From IMG/VR virus record IMGVR_UViG_3300027917_000058, positions 1-52,168 of that record: DNA of 52,168 bases; one strand, 5' to 3'. Position 1 is the stretch's first letter. The number at the start of each line of letters is the position of its first letter. Source of the DNA: a virus. Below, piece by piece: positions 30,088 to 39,976 of this stretch. Made by a program: the position numbers and the translations under genes. The notes under the pieces were generated by a model. That model made no database searches and was not told the origin of the DNA. It saw only the letters and a list, made by a program, of their open reading frames with translations.

Positions 30088-32652
30088 TTAACTGCTCTCC
30101 ATCGTGAAAGGAGGAGTGACCCGTACCGTGCCTTCCTCCGACGAAGCCCCAATGGGAGTAATGCGAAACTCGACCCTCTTCGTGAGATCAGCATCGTCGC
30201 TAGTCCTTTGGGCGTAGGTATAAATCTGCGAGTTGCCCGTCAGGCCCGTCCATTCCCGTACTGACTCTCCGTCCAGCAAAACCTCGATCTTCAGTGTCCC
30301 AATCAGCGTATAATTCTGACTGTTCTCTTGAACAACGAGGTACCCGGGCTCCGTGTTCGAACGATGTGCCCAGGTCAGCGTAACATCGCCGGTAGTCGAA
30401 GAGGGCCATTCATCGTATCCGTAGCCATCGAGCCTCACATCCCCTGGGGGGGCGGGGGCGTAAGCTCTTTCACCTACGACATGGAACACAGGCGTAACCT
30501 GTTCCGGTGGGAGGGCTGCGCCCTCCGCGTCTACGATGACCGGCCACACATAGACGGAGTCGCCTTCGTCAAGATCGTCGGGAGCGGTGAGATCCTTGGC
30601 TGATTCTCCCCCTGCTGCGTTGTAGTAGAAAAACACCGGAGCCCCGGGAAGGTGATTGGCTGGGACCGTATCCGCCACGGCTCGCATGACGCCGCCGATG
30701 CGGTACTGGCCCGCGCCCAGATCGATGATCGTCGTCCAGGCAAAAATCTCATCATCGATCATCAACATCCGTTCGCCGTCGAGCATCCCCGGATGATCGG
30801 TATCGGTCAGTGAATCGAGATCCCCTGCGTCATGGACAGTGAACTCGATGTTCTGGCCCCAGGGATCGCCCTTCGTCATTTCCTCATCAAGGGTGCCGGT
30901 CGGCACGAAATCTACGGGTTCACTTAGTTGGGTCCTGGCAACCGCCTGGATGGAAACCCACGCCTCCCAATAGGCATCATCTTCTTTTGCCTTGGACTGA
31001 CAGACCCACACCCGCCTCGCTTGGCTGACGTGCCAATAGGGCACCTCAAACATCTTGGTCAGCCCTTCCGAATAGTAGACCCGTGGCTCATCACTGGAGT
31101 CATAACCAGGAAGGATCAGCGGGAGGGGTCCACACGGCTCCAGATCCTCCAAATCATCGGGGGACGCATAGACCAATCCAGAGAGATCCCATACGTCCTG
31201 AACCGCGTTGATCTCCATCTCCCCGGCGACCAAGCTCCCGTAGTTCACACTCACCACGCGGCAGACCATATCGGTGATGCCGTACTCGGTGGATGAGAGC
31301 TTGAATGGCTTTCCGGGATGGAAAGCATAAGCGATCCGATTGGTCCGCAGACGGAATCGGTTCAGGGGAACCGAAGTGGTCCGGTTGATCCGTTCAGCCG
31401 CAGCCTGGGCGAGTTCATGGGTGGAAAGCCCCTTCAACTCGTAGGTATTCGAAATCACCTCGCCATCCATCGCCTGGATCGCAGCAAGGTTCTGAGCCTG
31501 GGCGACACCATCACTGAACCGGCGAGCAATGTCCGTGTACTTGACCTGGGATTCGTTGACCGACTCTCCCCATGACCCCCGCGTGAACTGTTCGATGACA
31601 CTGTTCGTCTCGTCCAAGTCCACCAGATTGCCTACCGTGTAATCGTTGCGAATCAGCTTGAGGGTGATGAGGCCTGTCAGCGGGTCCTGATACATTACCC
31701 CATCGATATGGCGAAGGATGTCTGAGATCGTCTGCCACGCCTCACCCTTCGCCATCATGGTCCCGTTGAACCCCAACCCCTCGTCATAAAGGGTTTGACC
31801 GACCTCCACGAACGCTGCCTTATTGATGGTTCCCGGAGGCTTGCCCAATCCCCACACATCGTCCGTCAGGATCTCGTAAAGCACCTCCGCTGCATTGGCC
31901 GTCTCGTTGGAGTCATCATCGGTGATCGTGGCATAATCCGGTTGGCCCAGCACGTCAGGGATTCTCTTGATGGCAAACCGCCAAGGCTGGACCGATGGGC
32001 TTTTGCCTAGATTCATCCTGCGGAGGACCACGTAGCAGATTTCACGGTAGTTCGGGACGATGTCCACGCCCCACCATGTCGCGAGATAGTCATTCGGCGG
32101 CTGGACGGTCGAGCCCCAACAAATGTCCATCTCACCGACGATTCCGCCTCCCTCTTCCTTGCCTCCAAACAGTTTCGGAAGGTTGATGCCTACCCGGGTC
32201 GGGTAGCCACTCTCTGGGTAGTATTCTGGCAGGGTTGGATTAGAGGGAGACGGATAACCGCCCGCTGGAGGGGCCGCGCCGGTACCGATGTATTTTGCAG
32301 TCCTGACAACACGTTTCTCTCCGATATGGATGTCTAAGACCGCATCTATGGGACCGTGGCAGATCACGAACATGATTCCTGCATAGTACTCGTAACCCAG
32401 CGGGACCTCGTCCTTGATGAGTCCCGCCATCGTGGACACGGTCTTCTTCACCTTCTTCGCCTGAACATCCCCGAACCATGTGACTGCCGGTGAAATGAGG
32501 ACCGTGCCAAAGGCTACGGGGATAGGCTCACCCTCCCGGGGCTCGGGTGGCCGAAAGTCACCGGGGCTCGTTTTGACCTTCGGTTTCGGCATCAGCAAAA
32601 CCGAAATGATCGCGAACGCTACATAGATCGCCAGGAGTGAAAGGAATCCCAT
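30088..32652 (-). CDS. Tail hub / central tip protein, GTA gp15-like
   Basis: The 854-residue protein has an N-terminal hydrophobic helix (LLAIYVAFAIISVLL) followed by the long tail-tip fold known from gpJ and GTA gp15-like central tail proteins. Markers are EREGEPIPVAFGTV-type opening, DVWGLGKP, GLITLKLIRNDY and LRTNRIAYAFHPG. The C-terminal part (from 720) looks fibronectin-type. It is expected to form the baseplate centre and to contact host or DNA. The following hub protein and Dit-like gene support this. The N-terminal helix could be a signal anchor or a buried plug. Confidence 0.7.
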   Translation of the reverse strand: MGFLSLLAIYVAFAIISVLLMPKPKVKTSPGDFRPPEPREGEPIPVAFGTVLISPAVTWFGDVQAKKVKKTVSTMAGLIKDEVPLGYEYYAGIMFVICHGPIDAVLDIHIGEKRVVRTAKYIGTGAAPPAGGYPSPSNPTLPEYYPESGYPTRVGINLPKLFGGKEEGGGIVGEMDICWGSTVQPPNDYLATWWGVDIVPNYREICYVVLRRMNLGKSPSVQPWRFAIKRIPDVLGQPDYATITDDDSNETANAAEVLYEILTDDVWGLGKPPGTINKAAFVEVGQTLYDEGLGFNGTMMAKGEAWQTISDILRHIDGVMYQDPLTGLITLKLIRNDYTVGNLVDLDETNSVIEQFTRGSWGESVNESQVKYTDIARRFSDGVAQAQNLAAIQAMDGEVISNTYELKGLSTHELAQAAAERINRTTSVPLNRFRLRTNRIAYAFHPGKPFKLSSTEYGITDMVCRVVSVNYGSLVAGEMEINAVQDVWDLSGLVYASPDDLEDLEPCGPLPLILPGYDSSDEPRVYYSEGLTKMFEVPYWHVSQARRVWVCQSKAKEDDAYWEAWVSIQAVARTQLSEPVDFVPTGTLDEEMTKGDPWGQNIEFTVHDAGDLDSLTDTDHPGMLDGERMLMIDDEIFAWTTIIDLGAGQYRIGGVMRAVADTVPANHLPGAPVFFYYNAAGGESAKDLTAPDDLDEGDSVYVWPVIVDAEGAALPPEQVTPVFHVVGERAYAPAPPGDVRLDGYGYDEWPSSTTGDVTLTWAHRSNTEPGYLVVQENSQNYTLIGTLKIEVLLDGESVREWTGLTGNSQIYTYAQRTSDDADLTKRVEFRITPIGASSEEGTVRVTPPFTMESS

Positions 32653-33470
32653 CAGCTACCTTCCAAGTCCAAGATGGGGTTTCTCTCTGGATGGAGCGGG
32701 AATCCACCAAAGTTCTGGATGTTATCGAACTTGTCACGACAGGTCGTGTGCTTCCGATCACATCCAGCATAGGCAGAGACGGCATCGCTCACCGACCAAT
32801 TCACTGGCGGCTGAAGCAAAACGAAATAGTAGAGTCCGGCACTCTCCCAATAGTCCTGCACGAACGCACGCTGGCCCGTGTCAGTGTTCATCAGAATCCC
32901 GGCATTGTAGTAGTCGTTCCCATGCGGGGATCCCGTCAGGCTCGCCACCTTGACCAGCGTGTCGATGATTTCATTGACCGTCCCCGTCGAGACGTAGTCC
33001 GTTGGGTGCAGACGGCACCTGGGGCCATAAAGGACGTGAGGACACGTTCTCATAATGATGTGGCGCGGGATGGACTTCTCGTCCGCGCTGAGTGGGCTGA
33101 CGCACGCCAACGCCACTTCTTCGCCAACGAGTTCCGCGTTCGCGACGACCCCACGGAACAGAACGATATAATCCGCATCCGTCCGATGCTTTCGGTAGAT
33201 CGTGATGTTGACCGGCTCCGGGGTCGAGCCATCGAGAAACTGTGACGCAACCTTCAGTGTCCGATCGATCCGCACATGAACGGTGCTGGACCCAGCTTCG
33301 TCGTTCCGTTCGAACGCGCCCCGGGAGATCGTGACCGGCTGGAAGGTCTTCGATTGAAACTGCTGGGCCGCGTCCGCTGAAGTGTAGAGCCAGCAGGATA
33401 CGCCCCTGGTGAACGCAAACAGTTCGATCGGCGTCCCCAGCGCACCCGTCTCAATGGCTTGGTACGTCAT
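32652..33470 (-). CDS. DUF2163/BR0599-type tail hub protein with Fe-S-like Cys cluster
   Basis: The 272-residue protein is a DUF2163/GTA gp13-like baseplate hub. Its C-terminal part holds four Cys, C143, C152, C237 and C244 (TCPHVLYGPRC, GCDRKHTTC), and a NFGGFPLHP end. Lambda gpL uses a similar Cys set with NFGGF for a [4Fe-4S] cluster, so this protein probably binds Fe-S too. It links the tail tip to the distal tail protein. ATG 33470 overlaps the next gene by 4 bp. Confidence 0.75.
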   Translation of the reverse strand: MTYQAIETGALGTPIELFAFTRGVSCWLYTSADAAQQFQSKTFQPVTISRGAFERNDEAGSSTVHVRIDRTLKVASQFLDGSTPEPVNITIYRKHRTDADYIVLFRGVVANAELVGEEVALACVSPLSADEKSIPRHIIMRTCPHVLYGPRCRLHPTDYVSTGTVNEIIDTLVKVASLTGSPHGNDYYNAGILMNTDTGQRAFVQDYWESAGLYYFVLLQPPVNWSVSDAVSAYAGCDRKHTTCRDKFDNIQNFGGFPLHPERNPILDLEGS

Positions 33471-34153
33471 GGGGCCGGTGCCTCCCGTGGAACCTCGACA
33501 AATCCAATCTGGACCTCCGCGAGATCCTTCGTGATGTAGACGACCTTCACCTCGTCCCGCATCAGGCGAGCCAGGACAAGGAACGAGATGATGGTGTGTT
33601 CCTTCGTCAACGTGGTGCCCAGGGAGGACCCCAGCGTCAAGGTTTCCGTGGTACCGTTATCGGAAGCTCCTGTCACGCCCTTGGGGTAGATCGTTCCGTC
33701 ATAGGCAATGATCGCCAAATGCTTCCTGGCGTTGTGGGGATAGAGGTTGTCTTCGTACCCGATCGATTCGATGGTGATCGATGACCCACTCAGGTCCGCA
33801 GTCGGCTTCAGGTCCATGTTCCATGTCGGCACCCAAACCGGAACCTGCCTACCCTTCATCGCCCGCAGCCAAGACCGGAACTCTTTGATCTCGTCGCGCC
33901 CCTCAAGCGTGAACATCACGTCCATCGAACCGATCGGCCCAGCCGTGTGCGAGCGGACGAGCGGGAGCCCCGTGACGTTCTCAAGAATCGTCATGTTTCG
34001 GCTCAGACGTTCCGTGGGCTCATCAGCCCAATTCGGCTTCACTTCGAAGAGGTTGTAACCCTCATAGGGTTCGTAATGCCTCTCCTCGATTAAGGGGTCC
34101 CCGTCTTCGGTGACGAGTTGATCCCCGGCCTCAGTCGTCAGGTAGATTGCCAC
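33467..34153 (-). CDS. Putative distal tail protein (Dit-like)
   Basis: The 228-residue beta-rich protein begins with a short repeat (LTTEAGDQLVTEDGDPLIEE). It is placed between the fibre genes and hub, the usual Dit/gp12 position. The beta-segment pattern (MDVMFTLEGRDEIKEFRSWLRAMKG) resembles DUF2460-like distal tail proteins. It would form the ring at the tube end. Confidence is from position and pattern, not a firm match. Confidence 0.55.
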   Translation of the reverse strand: MAIYLTTEAGDQLVTEDGDPLIEERHYEPYEGYNLFEVKPNWADEPTERLSRNMTILENVTGLPLVRSHTAGPIGSMDVMFTLEGRDEIKEFRSWLRAMKGRQVPVWVPTWNMDLKPTADLSGSSITIESIGYEDNLYPHNARKHLAIIAYDGTIYPKGVTGASDNGTTETLTLGSSLGTTLTKEHTIISFLVLARLMRDEVKVVYITKDLAEVQIGFVEVPREAPAP

Positions 34154-34349
34154 GCTTCATCTCATCCAATCGGATCAACATTGCTGTCTGATCCTCGATG
34201 CTCATCACATGACCGGACACCAACGACTGCATCAGTCGCATTACTTCAGGTGACGGTCCCCTCAACAGGCCAGATACGTCGGTCGTTACCGGCACCTCCC
34301 CGATCATGTCTATGATCCGTTGCTTCTGCGCTTCAGAATCGAAAATCAC
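34131..34349 (-). CDS. Hypothetical small protein between fibre and Dit, 72 aa
   Basis: Helical acidic protein (IIDMIGEVPVTT, then EVMRLMQSLV). It is squeezed between the fibre and the Dit-like gene and overlaps Dit by 23 bp. Its position suggests a tail assembly chaperone or fibre-attachment adaptor, but there is no evidence. Confidence 0.55.
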   Translation of the reverse strand: MIFDSEAQKQRIIDMIGEVPVTTDVSGLLRGPSPEVMRLMQSLVSGHVMSIEDQTAMLIRLDEMKRGNLPDD

Positions 34350-34361
34350 CGTGTCTCCCAG

Positions 34362-35330
34362 CTAGGCTGAAATGATGCCCTTGGTCTTGAGGTCTACGAT
34401 GAGCGTGCCCAGGATGTCGGCAAGCTCATCCACGGAACTGGAATCGGCATCGCACGTCCGGTCGGTCGAAAGATTCGTGAAAGTGGTATATCCGGTCTGG
34501 GGAGCGGAGGGGGTGGCACCACAGAACCCGTAGTTCGTGCCGTCATGGTTCAGGTCGCCATCCACTTCAAGCTCGCCGCCAAAGAGAACCTTGGCTGTCC
34601 CCTCCGTCTTGATGGCGTAGTTCGTACCGCCCTGGGTTTGGGCCTCAATCAGAAGCCCAATCAGTTCGGTGATCGTGGAGCCAGACCCCTTCGACGCATC
34701 CTGTACGACGACCCCAGCCGCTTCCGCACAGGTGAACGATGCGACCGCCGTGGCGATCTGCGCCCGAATGGCGTACCCAGCAACGGTAGCAGCGGAGGAG
34801 ACAACTGGAGCGAGATCCGCGCCGATCTGGCTTGTGCCCGTCAGGGCTGTGGGTGCAACATAAACCCCCTTCGATGCAGACGGCGCGGCCCCGATGCCCA
34901 GCAACGTACTCCTGAGTGATCCGCCGAATACCGCAGCCATGTCGGCCCGGGTGATTTTCAGCGCATCACCGATCTCCACACCAGAATCATCCACTGCGAC
35001 CAATTCGAAATCTGAGCCCGCATCAGAGCCGCCTTCCGCCGTGGCCTCGGCACGCATAAACCACCGATCTACCCCTGCCGTCTGGAAGCCGATCGAGCGG
35101 AGGTACCCTGCCACCGTGTTCAGGTCCAGTGAGACCGCCGCAGCCTTGGCATCGCCCCCCATCTCCACATCGTCAGTGAAGGCTCCGGTCGAAAACGCAC
35201 CAGCGATCCCACCAGCGAGAAGCTGGGTCAAGGTCATCCGTTTCGAGGTTCCGCTTTGGTTGACCGCGAACTGGTCAGTTCCAGCCGGGGTCGTTACTGC
35301 CGGAAGCTCACTGAATTTCTTGTCAGCCAT
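34362..35330 (-). CDS. Putative tail fibre protein
   Basis: The N-terminus MADKKFSELPAVTTPAGTD, then AVNQSGTSKRMTLTQL, is the common fibre-attachment motif of phage tail fibres. The middle is beta-rich and repetitive (SGVEIGDALKITRADM). It would extend from the tail for receptor contact. At 322 residues it is short, perhaps a fibre base. Start ATG 35330 overlaps the preceding gene. Confidence 0.65.
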   Translation of the reverse strand: MADKKFSELPAVTTPAGTDQFAVNQSGTSKRMTLTQLLAGGIAGAFSTGAFTDDVEMGGDAKAAAVSLDLNTVAGYLRSIGFQTAGVDRWFMRAEATAEGGSDAGSDFELVAVDDSGVEIGDALKITRADMAAVFGGSLRSTLLGIGAAPSASKGVYVAPTALTGTSQIGADLAPVVSSAATVAGYAIRAQIATAVASFTCAEAAGVVVQDASKGSGSTITELIGLLIEAQTQGGTNYAIKTEGTAKVLFGGELEVDGDLNHDGTNYGFCGATPSAPQTGYTTFTNLSTDRTCDADSSSVDELADILGTLIVDLKTKGIISA

Positions 35331-37848
35331 CTACCGCCTCCAGAACGAAGGTGACTTCCAAATCACCAATCTCCGGGGATGATCTAGGGAACTCCGCAGT
35401 CGGACCCATGCGTCCGATGCGGCACGGAATCACGTAAGTCCCGTAAGCATAATAGGTTCTGGACGTGCTTCCGGTGAGTGAAATCGAGCCGTCCGCATTG
35501 TAGGTGCAGGGGAGGAAGTCCCATGTGAACTGATCCTTCCAGATCGCCACATAGGTCGCCTCATCGAAACGGCGTCCATCGGTGTCCACCGAAGATGCCG
35601 GGATCGAGCTTGCTCCGCTGGTGAGATCCACATCGAGCCTCGCCGCATCCATCCAGAGCGGAACGCCCCATCGGCTCGGCTGCTCCTCCCAGATCAGTGC
35701 ATGGAGATGTCCGACTTCCCGCGATGTGGGCAAGGTGACGTTGAAGCTGATCCGTTCGTATGGGATCTCACGCAGGGAGATGCGTTGCTCGGTATCGTCC
35801 CGCGCTCGGATCAGGTCCGATGGATGGACCCATTCCTCTTCCACATCGCCGTTTGGAGGGGCCGGGAAGAAGACCGGAGTGGAGAGTGCATCTTCGGTTA
35901 TCGGCGTGCAAGGACCATCAGCGGGAGGTGCATACGGATCGGCTGGCGCATAGTTGTAGAGGTCTTCAATCCCCTCATCCCTGAGTGCCTGATAATTGAG
36001 TCCGAAGAAGACGAACCCGGAACTGATTTGTCCCTGTGCAAGCTGCTCATGCCACCACCCGGGCTTGCCGCAGTCGGTCAGGCAGTCGAAGGTTTCATCG
36101 ATGTCCCACTCATCCTCTGGCTTGCTGGTTAGGGCGAAATCCATACTGCCTTCAAGGACAGAATAGAAAAGTGGAGACAATGTGATTTTGCCACGGACGC
36201 GGGTTGTGTTGGTCGCCACATTCCTCTGGACCCAGAGCAATAGGGAGTACCAGTGCATCATGCCCAGGGTCACATACCACGAGGGGTCCCCAATGGGCTG
36301 ACCATAGATTGGAACCTCCACTCTGGAGCCGATGTATGCGATTTCCTCTGGGCCATAAACGACCCTGCTGGTGTAGTAAACACAATCTTCAAAGGTTGCC
36401 CTCAACATCAAACGGGCGTAATGCCCACCCGAAATACCGTCAGTATTCCCGAAACTCAGCCCCAAACCAACACCCTTTTGATCGCCCGTTTCCGCATATC
36501 CCTGGAAAACCCCCAATCCGCCCGTCATCATCTCGCTGTCCCGCCCAGGCCAGCCGCAGTAGCACCCATACCCCTGGACGGAGCCGGTCATAATGAACGA
36601 GCCCATGCCATCGGCCTCGGGGTCAACGATGGCTGATGGCAGTTGCGCCCCGTTAAGCCCCGCCCGAGAGGTGCCTTCCGCCCAACCCAGATAACCGCCA
36701 AACTTTGAATCAGCCCAACGCCTCTCAAGACGCTGATCCTCCGCTGATGTCATCCCGCCGATGATGAGGGAATATTCGCTCCAGCTATTGTTGTTGTCTT
36801 GGAACGCAGCCCGCACCATGAAGAAGAAACCGGCTTCAAGGTTGTTGAAGGTATAGGTGTACTGCTCGGCGGGATCGGTCGTGGTATAGCTCTCGATGGG
36901 ATTCGTCCAGATGCCTCCCAGCGGGATCATCTCGTACTTTGTCGCTTGCCAATCTCGGGGGGTTGGATGCTCGTAGGTGTCCAACGTGACGGTCACGGAG
37001 TTCTGAGTGAGTGCCGTCACGGAGATCCGGGGTCGGTAAGGCTGATCGGCATCTTGGACCGTGAAGTAAGCATGGTCATGGAGCGAGTCGCCCTCCCCAT
37101 CATTCGACCAGACCTCGACCTCGTAATCATCTTCAGCGAACCCGGAGAGATCCCAGGCATAAGGGCTCGTGTCATCCGTGAACAATGGGGTCCATGAACC
37201 GGCACCCACCGCCCGATATTGAGCGTTGTATGTGAGGGGATCATCATCCGGGTCAACGGACGGCTCCCAGGTCAGATCATGGCTCGATTTGTCCCATTCC
37301 TGACCGTCGTATGGTGCGGTGATCGTCGGGGCGGTCGGACGCCCATTGTGGATCGTGAACTCGACAGCAACGACCTGGGAGGAGTATCCCACCGTCTCCG
37401 CCCAGATTTCGAAGTCGTAATCGCCATCCGTGAGCCCACTGACATCGTAGTCGTAGACACTGTTGTAGAGGGCATCCGTGAAGATGGCCGTCCAGGCGGT
37501 GTCGGTCGTGAGCTTCAGCCGCGCCGTATACCAGATCGTCCCTTCCAGCGGGTCGGTGGATTCGTCATATGTGACGTAGAGCGTTTCGCTGACGATCTGG
37601 TCATCGTAAGGGACGATGAGGTTGGGTGCGGTGGGCGACGGCTCCGTGATGAGGACTACCCGGCCCAGCATCGTGACGCGAAGGTCGTTTTCCGCGAACT
37701 GCCCCGCCGCTTGCCGCCCTGCCTGAGTAACCCGAACGTCAGCCCCCTCCTGGGTAACGGCCTGACGCCCCGCTTGGGTGACGCGAACGTCGGCGTCCTC
37801 CTGGGTCGGGGCCTGACGCCCCGCTTGGGTTACTCTGATGTCTGTCAT
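35323..37848 (-). CDS. Fibronectin-like minor tail protein with N-terminal repeats
   Basis: The N-terminus carries three 17-residue repeats of RVTQAGRQA-type (RVTQAGRQAPTQEDADV and variants) and a degenerate fourth (RVTMLGRV). Then follow at least two fibronectin/Ig-like modules (TAPNLIVPYD and PTAPTITAPYD openings) and a large C-terminal part. The protein is 841 residues and lies with the fibres. The RVTQAGRQ pattern is common in tail proteins. It probably decorates the tail tip. Confidence 0.6.
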   Translation of the reverse strand: MTDIRVTQAGRQAPTQEDADVRVTQAGRQAVTQEGADVRVTQAGRQAAGQFAENDLRVTMLGRVVLITEPSPTAPNLIVPYDDQIVSETLYVTYDESTDPLEGTIWYTARLKLTTDTAWTAIFTDALYNSVYDYDVSGLTDGDYDFEIWAETVGYSSQVVAVEFTIHNGRPTAPTITAPYDGQEWDKSSHDLTWEPSVDPDDDPLTYNAQYRAVGAGSWTPLFTDDTSPYAWDLSGFAEDDYEVEVWSNDGEGDSLHDHAYFTVQDADQPYRPRISVTALTQNSVTVTLDTYEHPTPRDWQATKYEMIPLGGIWTNPIESYTTTDPAEQYTYTFNNLEAGFFFMVRAAFQDNNNSWSEYSLIIGGMTSAEDQRLERRWADSKFGGYLGWAEGTSRAGLNGAQLPSAIVDPEADGMGSFIMTGSVQGYGCYCGWPGRDSEMMTGGLGVFQGYAETGDQKGVGLGLSFGNTDGISGGHYARLMLRATFEDCVYYTSRVVYGPEEIAYIGSRVEVPIYGQPIGDPSWYVTLGMMHWYSLLLWVQRNVATNTTRVRGKITLSPLFYSVLEGSMDFALTSKPEDEWDIDETFDCLTDCGKPGWWHEQLAQGQISSGFVFFGLNYQALRDEGIEDLYNYAPADPYAPPADGPCTPITEDALSTPVFFPAPPNGDVEEEWVHPSDLIRARDDTEQRISLREIPYERISFNVTLPTSREVGHLHALIWEEQPSRWGVPLWMDAARLDVDLTSGASSIPASSVDTDGRRFDEATYVAIWKDQFTWDFLPCTYNADGSISLTGSTSRTYYAYGTYVIPCRIGRMGPTAEFPRSSPEIGDLEVTFVLEAVDG

Positions 37849-38891
37849 CAGGCAGCGTGTTCGTAGGTGGTTTCAGCAGCGTCCGCAGCCGCAGCACTCG
37901 CCCAGGGTGAAGCTGTCGCCGGATCGTTCACATAGATCGAGCCACGGTATCCGTCGTAGGTATCACTCAACCCCTCTGCCGAAGCCTGATTGTGGGTGGT
38001 GCTGGACAACAGACCGACCTTGATATTCGCACTCCCGGTTGGGACGTATCTCGCGATGACCATTGGCTGGAGGGCAAGGGGCGCGACCGCCAGCGTATCT
38101 CCATGCGCGATCTGATCCAGCGTAGAGGTGGCGGTGCTGGAGTTGTAGGTGGTATCGCCGTCATGGCCGATGTCGTCCACATTCTGGTAGTTCGATCCAG
38201 CGGACGGCGTGAAGTTTGCCGCCGACCCCGCCGTATCCGCAGCCTGATACCAGATGTCCATCGGCCCGCGCTGGGTCGAGTCATCTACATAGATGTCAGT
38301 GATCCTGATTTCGTCGTTCCAGTAGGTGTCCCCCAGGTTCCCCATCCTGATCGCATCGCAGGAGGTACCGGCATAGATCGTGTCTAGGCTCGTGAAGCTC
38401 CCGACCGAAGTGCCGTTGATCCAGAAATCGACGGTGCCCGCAGAAGCGTGAAAGTAAATCTTCGCCTCGACATAGGCCCAGGTGTAGCCACTGATCGCCT
38501 TCTCCGATGTCGGATAGCTCGCCAGAATCCCTTGGTTCGATGAAGTGCTGACCTGAAGGCGTCCGTCGAGAAGCAGGTTGAGCGAGGCCAGATGTGATCC
38601 GCCATCCTCGAAACGGAAGAGGTGGTGGTGGGTCGTCATGTTGCCATTCATCCAGATTCGGCAACCGATGACCACCGTGGTCGAGTCCATCCCGCCCAGC
38701 TTCATATGCATATCGGGGTCAGCACCCGAACAGGTCAGATATTTCCGGTTGCCTTGGGACCCGGACGAGAGGGAGGTCAGTGAGGGTGTGCTGTTCCAAC
38801 TTGACCACTGGAGCAGCATTGGGGCCTCGCTACCATATGCCTGAGCCCCCGTGGCGTATCCACCGAATCCCTCCAAAAAGCGCAAACTCAT
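37848..38891 (-). CDS. LamG-like minor tail protein, paralogue A
   Basis: 347-residue protein with a concanavalin-A/LamG-like fold typical of tail-associated sugar-binding proteins (DGRLQVSTSSNQG, VDFWINGT). It shares clear blocks with the adjacent gene, including the AADTAGSAANFTP motif and DQIAH. The pair is an obvious tandem duplication. A carbohydrate-binding role is inferred from the fold. Confidence 0.6.
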   Translation of the reverse strand: MSLRFLEGFGGYATGAQAYGSEAPMLLQWSSWNSTPSLTSLSSGSQGNRKYLTCSGADPDMHMKLGGMDSTTVVIGCRIWMNGNMTTHHHLFRFEDGGSHLASLNLLLDGRLQVSTSSNQGILASYPTSEKAISGYTWAYVEAKIYFHASAGTVDFWINGTSVGSFTSLDTIYAGTSCDAIRMGNLGDTYWNDEIRITDIYVDDSTQRGPMDIWYQAADTAGSAANFTPSAGSNYQNVDDIGHDGDTTYNSSTATSTLDQIAHGDTLAVAPLALQPMVIARYVPTGSANIKVGLLSSTTHNQASAEGLSDTYDGYRGSIYVNDPATASPWASAAAADAAETTYEHAA

Positions 38892-38902
38892 CTTCCGTCC
38901 CC

Positions 38903-39976
38903 CTATGTTGCGTGTTGGATCACTGTCTCCGCGTCATCGGCCCCGGACGCCGTCCAGGCAGAACTGGTAGCCGGATCCGTCTCGTAAATATCACCCTTGA
39001 GGGGCGTGTATTCAGAACCCACGTATTGGGCAGTGCCAAGATCCTCCGTGGTATCACTCAGGACCCCTAGCTTGACCTTCGCCGCCCCCTCGTCATCGAC
39101 CGCCTTCGCCCAAGCAACCGGCTGGATCGCTGTCGGGCCGAAGGTGTGGGTTACATCGTGGGCGATCTGATCCTTCGTCCCCGTGGAGGTAGAGTAGTTG
39201 TAGGTCGTATCGCCATCCGGGTCAGTCGTCTCGTCCACGTTCTCGTGGTTAGAGCCACTGAGCGGCGTGAAATTGGCGGCTGAACCGGCTGTGTCCGCTG
39301 GCTGATAGTAGCATTCTACCTTCCCCAACACATCGCCGTCAGAAACGTAGATGTCAGTGAACAACCAGTTGCCTACCGAACCGGATGAGGTCGCTGAATA
39401 TGACATCTCGATCCCGTTGGCATACTCCGTTCCGGCTGGACCCACCGTATCGATGCCGGTCTGCGAACTGTCCAGCGTGCCATCCAGATAGAAGTAGACC
39501 TCACCAACGGTGTTGCTTAGGACAATCTTGACCTCGCAGTAGGTCCAGATGCTTTGCGTCACAGTTCCCGTCGTACCCCAGGACTCGGTGCCGTCATTCA
39601 AGAGTCCAGCCGCATCCTTCGTGTACCGGAGGGTCCCGTCTGAGTGGATGCCGATGAACCCTACCGCAGTCGGTCCAGCACTGATTTGGAAGATACCGCA
39701 GACGTTCGCGTCATAGCGATATACCCGGACGCCGATCGTGAGCGTCGAATAGTCGCCGCCCAACGAACCCATGAGCCGGTAATCATGGCCGGTGTCCGGG
39801 AACTCGATGGACTTCTTCACGCCCATGTCACCGTCTTCCAGGGCGGCAATAGCGATCTCGTTGCTGGCCCCTTCGGTGTAGTAGTTCCAGTTGAGGGCTA
39901 GCCCCTTGTGGACTCCCCGGACCTGATCGCCGGTTGCACATTGGCCGAAGCCTTCATAGAAGATGACGCCCATCAT
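38903..39976 (-). CDS. LamG-like minor tail protein, paralogue B
   Basis: 357-residue paralogue of the previous gene: FYEGFGQCATGDQ at the start (FLEGFGGYATGAQ in the other), VYFYLDGT, QPADTAGSAANFTP and TKDQIAHD. The two differ much in the middle, so the duplication is old or diversifying. It directly follows the tape measure gene with 4 bp overlap. Confidence 0.6.
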   Translation of the reverse strand: MMGVIFYEGFGQCATGDQVRGVHKGLALNWNYYTEGASNEIAIAALEDGDMGVKKSIEFPDTGHDYRLMGSLGGDYSTLTIGVRVYRYDANVCGIFQISAGPTAVGFIGIHSDGTLRYTKDAAGLLNDGTESWGTTGTVTQSIWTYCEVKIVLSNTVGEVYFYLDGTLDSSQTGIDTVGPAGTEYANGIEMSYSATSSGSVGNWLFTDIYVSDGDVLGKVECYYQPADTAGSAANFTPLSGSNHENVDETTDPDGDTTYNYSTSTGTKDQIAHDVTHTFGPTAIQPVAWAKAVDDEGAAKVKLGVLSDTTEDLGTAQYVGSEYTPLKGDIYETDPATSSAWTASGADDAETVIQHAT

